This document shows positions 16,537 through 23,793 of a stretch of 64,000 nucleotides of DNA, in pieces. The translations under genes were made by a program, and so were the position numbers. The stretch's first letter is position 1. Each line of letters begins with the position of its first letter. The DNA lies in NCBI RefSeq assembly GCF_025499465.1, contig NZ_JAIMCA010000006.1, positions 124,001-188,000 on the forward strand, given 5' to 3'. The notes below the pieces were generated by a model. The model had not been told where the DNA came from and did no database searches. It was given only the letters and a program-made list of their open reading frames with translations. The DNA is from Allobosea sp. BH3. GTDB lineage: Bacteria > Pseudomonadota > Alphaproteobacteria > Rhizobiales > Beijerinckiaceae.

Positions 16537-17301
16537 GTGACGCGCCCGTTGCGGGATGCCCCGCAATTCTATCTGACCTCCCCGACTGCGTGCCCCTACC
16601 TGCCGGGGCGCGAGGAGCGGAAGGTTTTCACGCATCTGGTCGGCTCGCGGGCGCGTGAGCTCAACGATGTGCTCTCGCAGGGCGGGTTCCGCCGCTCGCA
16701 GAGCATTGCCTACCGGCCTGCCTGCGAGACCTGCCGGGCCTGCGTCTCGGTGCGCATCTGCGTCGACGATTTCCGCCTCTCGCGCGGCTTCCGCCGGGTT
16801 CTGGCCCGCAACGGCGACCTGATCGGCGAGGCGCTCTCCCCTCAGCCGCGCTCGGAGCATTATTCGCTGTTTCGGGCCTATCTCGACGATCGTCACCCGG
16901 ATGGTGGCATGGCGACCATGTCGGCGCTGGATTTCGCGATGATGGTCGAGGACACCCATGTTCAGACCCATCTGATCGAATATCGCCGGCGCGGCCCCGA
17001 TTCCGGCTTCACCGGCCGCGGCGAAGGGGATCTCTTCGCGATGGCGCTGACCGACACGCTCGGCGACGGCCTCTCGATGGTCTATTCGGTCTACGATCCC
17101 GCGCTGGAACCGCGCTCGCTCGGCACCTTCATGGTGCTGGACCATGTCCAGCGCGCCCGCCGCCTCGGCCTGCCTTACGTCTATCTCGGCTACTGGGTCG
17201 ATGGCTCACCCAAGATGTCCTACAAGTCGCGCTTCCTGCCGCAGGAGCGGCTGATGCCACAGGGCTGGGAACGGTTCGACCAGAACCTCCCCGCCGACTG
17301 A
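16537..17301 (+). CDS. bpt: Leucyl/arginyl-tRNA-protein transferase (N-end rule)
   Basis: This enzyme adds an amino acid from aminoacyl-tRNA (leucine in the Bpt type) to proteins with acidic N-termini, marking them for ClpS/ClpAP degradation. The GTG start at 16537 is preceded by CGGAG; 254 residues, typical. The N-terminal ATE domain has TACPYLPGREERKVFTHL and the cysteine pair in CETCRACVSVRI (near 62-68). The C-terminal ATE domain has YSVYDPALEPRSLG and YLGYWVDGSPKMSYKSRF. No ClpS or ClpA gene is in the window. Leucyl versus arginyl specificity is inferred from family, not from a diagnostic residue. Confidence 0.9.
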   Translation: MTRPLRDAPQFYLTSPTACPYLPGREERKVFTHLVGSRARELNDVLSQGGFRRSQSIAYRPACETCRACVSVRICVDDFRLSRGFRRVLARNGDLIGEALSPQPRSEHYSLFRAYLDDRHPDGGMATMSALDFAMMVEDTHVQTHLIEYRRRGPDSGFTGRGEGDLFAMALTDTLGDGLSMVYSVYDPALEPRSLGTFMVLDHVQRARRLGLPYVYLGYWVDGSPKMSYKSRFLPQERLMPQGWERFDQNLPAD

Positions 17302-17406
17302 ACAGGCATCGTTCCGCCCGCTCGCCTCAAAGCGACCTGTCGCCTTAATAGTAAATCAAGCCGGACAGCGCATGATTGCGCCTGCTGCTGTGCCGTGGGG
17401 GGACTT

Positions 17407-18432
17407 ATGCTGCGTAACCTGACCCGGATGCCGGCCGACATGTCGTCGGACTCGCGCCGGCAGCTTCTGCATTCCGTGACCGATCTTTTCCTGCTCGATC
17501 GCGATCCCAACGAGGGATCGAAGGATCATTACGGCCAGATCGCGCTGAGCTCGCTCTCCTATCTCGGGGAGGAGGAGCGCAAGGGCTATGCGGAGCGCGT
17601 GGCGAGCCTGTCGACCCTGCCGCACAATGTCGCCGTGTCGCTTGGCAGCGACAACAGCATCGAAGTCGCGCAGCTCGTACTGACTCTGTCGCCGGTGCTG
17701 ACCGACACGGACCTCGCCGCAATCGCCGTCACCCAATCCCCTAAACATCTCGTCGCCATCGCCGAGCGCGCCAGCCTCTCGGAGAACCTGACCGACATCC
17801 TGGTCGAACGCGGTGACAACGAGGTGCTGCACACGGTCAGCGCCAACAAGGGCGCACTCTTCTCCGACCGTGGCTTCGACCGGCTGCTCGAGCGCGGCAA
17901 CGGCGACTCCGCCGTCACCGGCGCACTGGCCCGCCGCTCGGACCTGTCGCCGAGCCGGGCCCAGCGGGTGCTCTGGATCGTCGGCCAGCTCGCCGAATCG
18001 GCTGGGCCGGACGGGAAGCCGGTGGAAAACGTCTCGTCGCTGGCCAAGCAGGCGCGCCAGCAGCGGCTGGAGGTGAAGCTGCTGCTCGCCGACGTCGCCG
18101 CCAAGGTACGCGAAGTCGACGACGTGCTGACCATGCTGGCCGACGAGGACCGCGCCTACCATCTCGCGCAGGTCCTCGCCCAGGTCGCCGACATCACCAT
18201 CGAGCAGGCTCTGCGCGTGCTGATGCGGCGCGATGCCAGCGGCATCGCGGTGACCTGCCGGTCGCTGGGCATCGGCACGACGGCCTTCCGCGCCATCCTG
18301 CAGCTTAGGGCGCGCCGGCTCTATTTCTCCTCGCTCGACATCGACGACGATGTCGACGGCTACACCAAGCTCGACCTCAGCACCGCCGAGCGGACGCTGC
18401 GTTTCCTGAAGCTCCGGACCAAGATCGCTTGA
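17407..18432 (+). CDS. DUF2336 domain protein
   Basis: A 341-residue, mostly helical cytoplasmic protein of the alphaproteobacterial DUF2336 family. I prefer the ATG at 17407 (MLRNLTRMPADMSSDSRRQL), preceded by a GGGGGGA run; a GTG four codons earlier is in frame. Residues 20-150 contain HEAT-like repeats with spaced helices (VAQLVLTLSPVLTDTDL, LTDILVERGDNEVLH), followed by a charged region and DITIEQALRVLMRRDASGIAV near 255. No signal peptide or membrane segment. Some members are linked to motility or cell-cycle regulation in other alphaproteobacteria, but nothing nearby supports that here. Confidence 0.85.
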   Translation: MLRNLTRMPADMSSDSRRQLLHSVTDLFLLDRDPNEGSKDHYGQIALSSLSYLGEEERKGYAERVASLSTLPHNVAVSLGSDNSIEVAQLVLTLSPVLTDTDLAAIAVTQSPKHLVAIAERASLSENLTDILVERGDNEVLHTVSANKGALFSDRGFDRLLERGNGDSAVTGALARRSDLSPSRAQRVLWIVGQLAESAGPDGKPVENVSSLAKQARQQRLEVKLLLADVAAKVREVDDVLTMLADEDRAYHLAQVLAQVADITIEQALRVLMRRDASGIAVTCRSLGIGTTAFRAILQLRARRLYFSSLDIDDDVDGYTKLDLSTAERTLRFLKLRTKIA

Positions 18433-18433
18433 G

Positions 18434-18505
18434 GCTAGAGCCGGGTGATAGAGAACGCGTGATCCGCTCGAACTGCTCCGCAATCCGAGCGGCGCGTGCT
18501 CTAGC
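18434..18505. repeat. Nested inverted repeat (72 bases)
   Basis: Three nested complementary pairs: GCTAGAGC (18434-18441)/GCTCTAGC (18498-18505), ACGCG/CGCGT, and CCGCTCG (18464-18470)/CGAGCGG (18486-18492). It lies between two plus-strand genes just after the DUF2336 stop, without a T-run, so it is probably a dispersed palindromic element or an RNA-stabilising structure rather than a terminator. Confidence 0.7.
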
Positions 18506-18580
18506 GCCACAAAACCGCGACATTCGAGCCGCGTCATGCTAGCTTTCCGCAGGGCGCTCCTGCGCGAGGATGGCTTCGAC

Positions 18581-19174
18581 GTGAGATTTCCGCTTCTTTC
18601 CGCTGCCGCGCTTTCGGTTCTGTTCGGCAGCGCAGCGCAAGCGCAGACCTTCTTGCCGCTTTCGGGTTTCGGCGCCCTGCCCTCCTTCGCCTGGGACGCC
18701 CCGTCGCTTTCCCCGAGATGGGAAGGCTCCTATGCGCGCATATCCTCCGGCTTCCAGGTCACCAGCTCGAAGCATATGCGCACCAGCGCAGGGCCGACCT
18801 TCGGGCTCGAAGCCGGCACGATGCGGCAGGAGGGGAATTTCGTCTACGGCGTGGTCGGCGCGCTCGAATACGCGCCGGCGATCGGCGGTTACGGCTATCC
18901 GAGCTTCGGCAACGTCGCCTATACCCGCGATTTCGCTGGCGCCTTCCAGGTGAAGACCGGCGTGCTGGTGACGCCCGACGTGCTGCTCTACACTAAGGTC
19001 GGCCTCTCCGCCGGCAACGAAACCTGGCGCTATGGCGCGACGTCCTTCTCCGCGCCCTTCAGCCGCAGCGACATCGCCGTGAGGCCGGAAGCCCGCGCCG
19101 GCGTGGAATGGGCCGTGACCAACAAGCTCACGCTCGGGCTCGAGGTCGGCGTCGTCGGCCGGCCGATCCGCTAA
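18581..19174 (+). CDS. Small outer-membrane beta-barrel protein
   Basis: A 197-residue exported protein. From the GTG at 18581 (after GAGGA) it reads MRFPLLSAAALSVLFGSAAQAQ, a clear signal peptide cut after AQA; an ATG at 18536 would add 15 residues before it. The mature part alternates hydrophobic and polar residues (ARISSGFQV, FVYGVVGALEYA, LLYTKVGLSAGNETW, LTLGLEVGVVGRPIR), like Omp25/RopB-type eight-strand barrels. The usual terminal Phe/Trp is replaced by a short VVGRPIR end, which is slightly odd. It converges with parC. Confidence 0.8.
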   Translation: MRFPLLSAAALSVLFGSAAQAQTFLPLSGFGALPSFAWDAPSLSPRWEGSYARISSGFQVTSSKHMRTSAGPTFGLEAGTMRQEGNFVYGVVGALEYAPAIGGYGYPSFGNVAYTRDFAGAFQVKTGVLVTPDVLLYTKVGLSAGNETWRYGATSFSAPFSRSDIAVRPEARAGVEWAVTNKLTLGLEVGVVGRPIR

Positions 19175-19194
19175 AAAGCCTGATCCAAACGCTT

Positions 19195-19268
19195 GCGGAA
19201 TTGATTCCGCTTTCAGCAACAAGTCCTTGAACCGGCATCATTCTCGGGCTTGACCCGAGCATGATGCC
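19195..19268. repeat. Two palindromes between convergent genes
   Basis: GCGGAAT-TG-ATTCCGC (19195-19210) and a larger hairpin GGCATCAT...CTCGGG-CTTGA-CCCGAG...ATGATGCC (19234-19268). The second shares the core CGGGCTTGACCCG with a site at 38571-38596 and is probably a dispersed repeat. It may also end transcription of the outer-membrane protein gene and parC, which converge here. Confidence 0.7.
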
Positions 19269-19282
19269 CTGTCCCTCTCGGA

Positions 19283-21529
19283 CTACCCGCCGAACGTATT
19301 GCTCTTCGGGAAGCCCTTGGGCGGCAGGCGGCCGGCCTCGCCGCGATGGCCGAGCCATTCCGTCAGATCGGCCTGTGCCACCGTCCAGGTGCGGCCGGAG
19401 GTGTCGAGCCAGGTCAGCCCGTCCGCGAGATTGAAGGTCCTCGCGTCGGAGACGCCGCCATCCTTGTAGCGCTGCAGGCGCACGCCCTTGCCGCGGCCCA
19501 TCTCGGCCACTTCCGAAATCGGGAAGCAGATGAGCTTCCGGTTCTCGCCAATGATCGCGACGTGATCGCCATCAGCCGGTGCGGCGAGCAGCGCCCGCAC
19601 CGGTGCATCGACATTCAGCACCTGCCGGCCCTTGCGCGTGTTGGCGACGACATCGTCGGCGGGGGCGACGAACCCCCTGCCCTCGCTGGTCACCATCAGC
19701 AGTTTCGAACCCGGCTTGTAGGCGAAGGCGGCTACGAGATCGGCGGTCTCCTCCAGCTCGATCATCAATCGGATCGGGTCGCCGAAGCCGCGGCCGCCGG
19801 GCAGCTTCGAGGCGTCGAGCGTGAAGACCTTGCCGTTCGAGGCCAGCACCAGCACCTTCGCCGTCGTCTCGGTGAAGAATGCCGTCTGGAGCGCGTCGTC
19901 GCCCTTGAAGGTGAAGCTGGAACGATCCTGCACATGGCCCTTCAGCGCGCGGATCCAGCCCTTCTTCGAGATGACGACAGTGATCGGCTCGCGCTCCACC
20001 ATGGCCTGGGTCAGGTCGATATCGGTGGTGTCGGGCATATCGGCGAAGTCGGTGCGGCGCTTGCCGATCGCCGTCTCCGGGCCGAAGGTCTTCTTCACCT
20101 GGCGGATGTCCCAGGCGATGGTCTTCCATTGGGTCGCCTCGGAGCCGAGCAGTTCCTCGATCTGCTCCTTCTCCTTGGTCAGCTCATCCAGCTCGGTCTT
20201 GAGCTGCATCTCCTCGAGCTTGCGCAGCGAGCGCAGGCGCGTGTCGAGGATGGCGTTGGCCTGAATCTCGGTCAGCTCGAAGGCGCGCATCAGCTCGACC
20301 TTCGGCTCATCCTCCTCGCGGATGATCTTGATGACGCGGTCGAGGTCCAGATAGACGATCAGGAGGCCGCGCAGGATCTCCAGGCGCTTCTCGATCTGGC
20401 CCAGCCGGAAGCGCGAGCGCCGTAGCAGCACGTCGCGACGATGGTCGAGCCACGCGCGCAGCGCCTCGCTGAGGCCCAGCACGCGCGGCACCAGCCCGCC
20501 GGTCAGCACGTTCATGTTCATGGAGATGCGCGATTCGAGCTCGGAGAGCCGGAAGAGCGATTCCATCATCAAATTGGGATCGACGTTGCGGGCGCGCGGC
20601 TCGATGACGATGCGGATGTCTTCCGCGGATTCGTCGCGCAGGTCCCCGACCAAGGGCAGCTTCTTGTCGTTGAGCAGTTCGGCGATCTTCTCGATCAGCC
20701 GCCCCTTCGAGACCATGTAGGGGATCTCTGTGACGACGGCGAGCCAGGTGCCGCGGCCCTGATCCTCGACATGCCAGCGCGCACGGGTGCGGAAGGCGCC
20801 GCGGCCGGTGCGGTAGGTTTCCGCCATCGAGGCGCGGCTCTCGACGATGATGCCGCCGGTCGGGAAATCCGGGCCCGGCACGAAGGTCATGAGCTGCTCG
20901 GAAGAGGTCTCCGGGTGCTGGATCAGATAGAGCGCGGCGTCGCAGAGCTCGGCTGCGTTGTGCGGCGGGATCGAGGTCGCCATGCCGACCGCGATGCCCT
21001 GCGAGCCATTGGCGAGCAGGTTCGGGAAGGCGGCCGGCAGCACCACCGGCTCCTCGTCCTCGCCATTGTAGGTCTCGCGGAAATCGACCGCGTCCTCGTC
21101 GATGCCATCGAGAAGCAAGCGCGCGACCTCGGTCATGCGCGCTTCGGTGTAGCGGTAGGCCGCGGCGTTATCGCCGTCGATATTGCCGAAATTGCCCTGA
21201 CCGTCGACCAGCGGGTAGCGCTGGGCGAAGTCCTGAGCGAGGCGCACCAGCGCGTCGTAGACCGACTGGTCGCCATGCGGGTGGAACTTGCCGATGACGT
21301 CGCCGACGATGCGGGCGCATTTCTTGTGGACCTGGCCGGGGTCCAGCCGGAGCAGCCGCATGGCGTGCAGGATGCGGCGGTGGACAGGCTTCAGCCCGTC
21401 GCGCGCATCCGGAAGGGCGCGGTGCATGATGGTGGAGAGCGCATAGGCGAGATAGCGCTCCTCGAGCGCCGATTTCAGGTCGATGCGCTCGGCCTCGTCC
21501 TCCGGCGGCGGATCGACCGGCTTGCCCAT
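19283..21529 (-). CDS. parC: DNA topoisomerase IV subunit A
   Basis: ParC is the DNA-cleaving subunit of topoisomerase IV, which decatenates daughter chromosomes. The 748-residue protein begins MGKPVDPPPEDEAERIDLKS, followed by the breakage-reunion domain with LPDARDGLKPVHRRIL (near 39) and the active-site tyrosine in AYRYTEARMTEVARLL (near 129). A long coiled arm (about 340-470; LTKEKEQIEELLGSE) and a C-terminal beta-pinwheel with degenerate repeats follow. The shorter C-terminal part and the RYTEAR context favour ParC over GyrA. The partner parE is not in the window; recO lies upstream. Confidence 0.94.
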   Translation of the reverse strand: MGKPVDPPPEDEAERIDLKSALEERYLAYALSTIMHRALPDARDGLKPVHRRILHAMRLLRLDPGQVHKKCARIVGDVIGKFHPHGDQSVYDALVRLAQDFAQRYPLVDGQGNFGNIDGDNAAAYRYTEARMTEVARLLLDGIDEDAVDFRETYNGEDEEPVVLPAAFPNLLANGSQGIAVGMATSIPPHNAAELCDAALYLIQHPETSSEQLMTFVPGPDFPTGGIIVESRASMAETYRTGRGAFRTRARWHVEDQGRGTWLAVVTEIPYMVSKGRLIEKIAELLNDKKLPLVGDLRDESAEDIRIVIEPRARNVDPNLMMESLFRLSELESRISMNMNVLTGGLVPRVLGLSEALRAWLDHRRDVLLRRSRFRLGQIEKRLEILRGLLIVYLDLDRVIKIIREEDEPKVELMRAFELTEIQANAILDTRLRSLRKLEEMQLKTELDELTKEKEQIEELLGSEATQWKTIAWDIRQVKKTFGPETAIGKRRTDFADMPDTTDIDLTQAMVEREPITVVISKKGWIRALKGHVQDRSSFTFKGDDALQTAFFTETTAKVLVLASNGKVFTLDASKLPGGRGFGDPIRLMIELEETADLVAAFAYKPGSKLLMVTSEGRGFVAPADDVVANTRKGRQVLNVDAPVRALLAAPADGDHVAIIGENRKLICFPISEVAEMGRGKGVRLQRYKDGGVSDARTFNLADGLTWLDTSGRTWTVAQADLTEWLGHRGEAGRLPPKGFPKSNTFGG

Positions 21530-21651
21530 ACGTTGTCAGCCCTCATGCTGTCCAAAATTCGCGCGGCTTCTATGGCACAGCCCGAATCACCCCGCCAGAA
21601 CGATGCCGCCCCGCGCCCATGCACGCAAACGCAATGACCTACCGGAATCAC

Positions 21652-22398
21652 TCAAACGGTGGATGATTCGGGCAAGATGCGTGCGGCAAATTCGACCAGC
21701 CGCGCCCGCTCCGGCGGCTCGGGCAGGCCGCGCGACTCGAACAGGTGGCGGCGCAGGAAATGCCCGGTCAGCGCAAAGCCCGCCAGGAGATCGGCGGGAG
21801 ACGGCGCACGGGCACCCTGTCCCTCGGCGAGGAAGGCCGGCAGCGCCAGCAGCCGGTCGAGATAGGGTTCTGCAGCACGGCGGCTGACCGCCTTGCCCGA
21901 TTTCGGCGAGACGTGACTGAGATCGTCCGGAGAGCCGGTGACGGCACAGCGCGCGAGATCGAGCCCGAAGCCGAGTTCCGACAGCATGGCGAGCTCAAAG
22001 CGTATGACGAGCGCCGGGGCGAAGCTGGGCTCGTCGAGATGGGCGATCAGGACCGACAGGCCCTCATAGAGGCCGGGATGCGGATCGCGCTCCGGCAGCA
22101 GGCGCAGCAGCGCCGACACCGTCGCAAGCCCATAGAGTGCGACGGGTGTCGCCATAAGCCGCGCGACATGAGACGTCAGAAGCTCGACCCTGTATTCGCC
22201 GAGATGCTCATCGAGCCGGGCGCGCCAGGTCAGGGATACGCTGTTGCCGGGCTGGAGCAGCGGCTGCGTCTTCTGCGAGCGCCCCCCCCTGACGAGGCCG
22301 AGATGGCGGCCGTGCTCGCGGGTCATGACCTCCAGGATCACGGCGCTCTCGCCGTGAGCCTTGAGGCCGATGATCGTGCCTTCGTCGGTCCATTCCAT
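21652..22398 (-). CDS. recO: DNA repair protein RecO
   Basis: RecO works with RecR to load RecA onto SSB-coated single-stranded DNA in gap repair. The 248-residue protein starts MEWTDEGTIIGLKAHGESAV, the OB-fold N-terminal domain with the usual VLEVMTREHGRHLGLVRGG. The central helical region (YGLATVSALLRLLPERDPHPGLY) and FELAMLSELGFGLDLARCAVTG follow. Only one cysteine is seen at the place where zinc-binding RecO proteins have four, so this one probably lacks the zinc finger, as is usual in alphaproteobacteria. It precedes parC on the same strand. Confidence 0.93.
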   Translation of the reverse strand: MEWTDEGTIIGLKAHGESAVILEVMTREHGRHLGLVRGGRSQKTQPLLQPGNSVSLTWRARLDEHLGEYRVELLTSHVARLMATPVALYGLATVSALLRLLPERDPHPGLYEGLSVLIAHLDEPSFAPALVIRFELAMLSELGFGLDLARCAVTGSPDDLSHVSPKSGKAVSRRAAEPYLDRLLALPAFLAEGQGARAPSPADLLAGFALTGHFLRRHLFESRGLPEPPERARLVEFAARILPESSTV

Positions 22399-22444
22399 CG
22401 GGTTCAGTTAGGACGAATGGCCCGGCGGTGGCCAGCGCTTCCTG

Positions 22445-22828
22445 TCACGCTACGTATTGCGCGATCCCGCCGCCGAAGGACCAGTCCTCCCGCTTGACCT
22501 CGACGAGGTTGATGAAGATGTCGTCGGGCTTCAGTCCGGGCTCGCGAGCAAGGTTCTCCGCGATCGCCGCATAGAGCTTCTTCTTCTGCGTCACGCCGCG
22601 CGTGTTGGCGACAGTCAGCTGGATGACGACCAGGCCCGCAGTGCGATTGAAGCCGAAATAGTTGGCGTCGAAGACGAACTCGTCGGCGTCATGCTGGTGC
22701 ACGACGGCGAAGAGATCCTTCTCCGGCACCTCGAACGTCTCCCGCAGCGCCCTGTAGACCCCGTCGATGATGGCGGCGGGCTCGGAAGCCGGCCGGCCGC
22801 GGCGCATGGAAATCCGGATCAGAGGCAT
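22445..22828 (-). CDS. Tautomerase-superfamily protein, malonate-semialdehyde-decarboxylase-like
   Basis: A 127-residue single-domain protein that would use N-terminal Pro1 as the catalytic base after Met removal (MPLIRISMRRGRP). The pattern FAVVHQHDADEF near residue 40, TQKKKLYAAIAENL near 78, and EDWSFGGGIAQ near the end matches the MSAD/tautomerase family rather than the 62-residue 4-oxalocrotonate tautomerases. One of the two arginines I associate with MSAD activity is not obvious, so it may be a tautomerase of unknown substrate. It is divergent from, and likely controlled by, the LysR regulator at 22945. Confidence 0.82.
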   Translation of the reverse strand: MPLIRISMRRGRPASEPAAIIDGVYRALRETFEVPEKDLFAVVHQHDADEFVFDANYFGFNRTAGLVVIQLTVANTRGVTQKKKLYAAIAENLAREPGLKPDDIFINLVEVKREDWSFGGGIAQYVA

Positions 22829-22891
22829 GGTTCTCTCCTTCAGTGGCGGCTCGCCGGCCGCGGTTTGATATCGAGAAGCTAGCCTTGAATG

Positions 22892-22946
22892 ATAAATCCA
22901 TAAATCGTATCTATAGGTATATCAAAAATACGGATTTATGATTTAT
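22892..22946. promoter_or_regulatory. Large operator-like dyad between tautomerase and LysR genes
   Basis: Two 19-base arms (22892-22910 and 22928-22946) separated by 17 bases. The left arm reads ATAAATCCATAAATCGTAT; the reverse complement of the right reads ATAAATCATAAATCCGTAT, so they match except for the position of one C. Each arm contains ATAAATC twice. The tract is strikingly AT-rich for this genome and reaches the LysR start codon. Probable LysR binding region for both genes. Confidence 0.7.
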
Positions 22947-23790
22947 GGGTTCACCAGTACTCGATGTGGAGGCGGTTGCCTCCTTCCTGCAAGCCGCCGA
23001 GCTGTCGAGCTTCACCCGCGCAGCCGAAGCGCTCGGCTCGACGCAATCGCTGGTCAGCACCCGCATCAAGCGACTGGAGACGGCGCTCGGAAAACTGTTG
23101 CTGCAGAGGCATCCGCGGCTTGTTCGGCTCACCTCCGAAGGCGAACGCTTCCTGCCAGTGGCCCGCGCCTTCCTGGAGGCCCATAACCGAGCGCTCGCGA
23201 TCTTCAGCGAGGCACCAGAGCGTGTCGCCATCGGCATCAGCGAGCAGGCGGCCGGCTCCGACGTCCCCATGCTGCTCTCCCGCCCGGCGGCGCGCGACCC
23301 CAACCTCATCGTCAATCTGCGGATCGAGCCATCGAGCCAGTTGGAAATGGCCTATGAGGCGGGCGACCTCGACGCAGTCCTCATCCGCAGGATTGGCGCA
23401 GGCCGAACAGGCGAGGTGCTGCGCGAGGACGATCTCGGCTGGTTCGCCTCCCCCGCGCTCGCGCGTCGAGAGGACAGGCCGCTGCCTCTTATCAACCTCG
23501 TCGCCGAATGCCGGCTGCGACAGCACGCCATCAATGCGCTCAACCGGCAGGGCATCGACTGGCGCGAGGCCTTCATCGGCGGCGGGATGGCCGCAGTGCA
23601 GGCCGCGCTGACCGGCGGCCTCGGCGTCGCAGCGCTCGCGACGCGGATCGCCCCGCCCGGCACCGTCGACGTCGGCCCGGAGTGGGGGTTGCCGGCGCTC
23701 GGACGCTCGCAGGTCGTTCTGCGCAGCAACGCCGCCACGCCGCGCGGGCGAGCCTTCGTGCGCGAGCTTGCGGCGGCGTTCCGCGGCTAG
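22945..23790 (+). CDS. LysR-family transcriptional regulator
   Basis: A 281-residue regulator with the LysR helix-turn-helix at residues 8-65 (SFLQAAELSSFTRAAEALGSTQSLVSTRIKRLE) and a periplasmic-binding-protein-like effector domain (about 85-280). The ATG at 22945 has no clear ribosome-binding site, and the operator dyad overlaps it; a GTG at 22966 would also make a normal LysR N-terminus. The effector domain is compact with one unusual feature, an Arg-rich loop (LIRRIGAGRTGEVLRED). It probably controls the divergent tautomerase and itself; its inducer is unknown. Its end lies 3 bases from the convergent rel gene. Confidence 0.9.
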   Translation: MGSPVLDVEAVASFLQAAELSSFTRAAEALGSTQSLVSTRIKRLETALGKLLLQRHPRLVRLTSEGERFLPVARAFLEAHNRALAIFSEAPERVAIGISEQAAGSDVPMLLSRPAARDPNLIVNLRIEPSSQLEMAYEAGDLDAVLIRRIGAGRTGEVLREDDLGWFASPALARREDRPLPLINLVAECRLRQHAINALNRQGIDWREAFIGGGMAAVQAALTGGLGVAALATRIAPPGTVDVGPEWGLPALGRSQVVLRSNAATPRGRAFVRELAAAFRG

Positions 23791-23793
23791 TCG

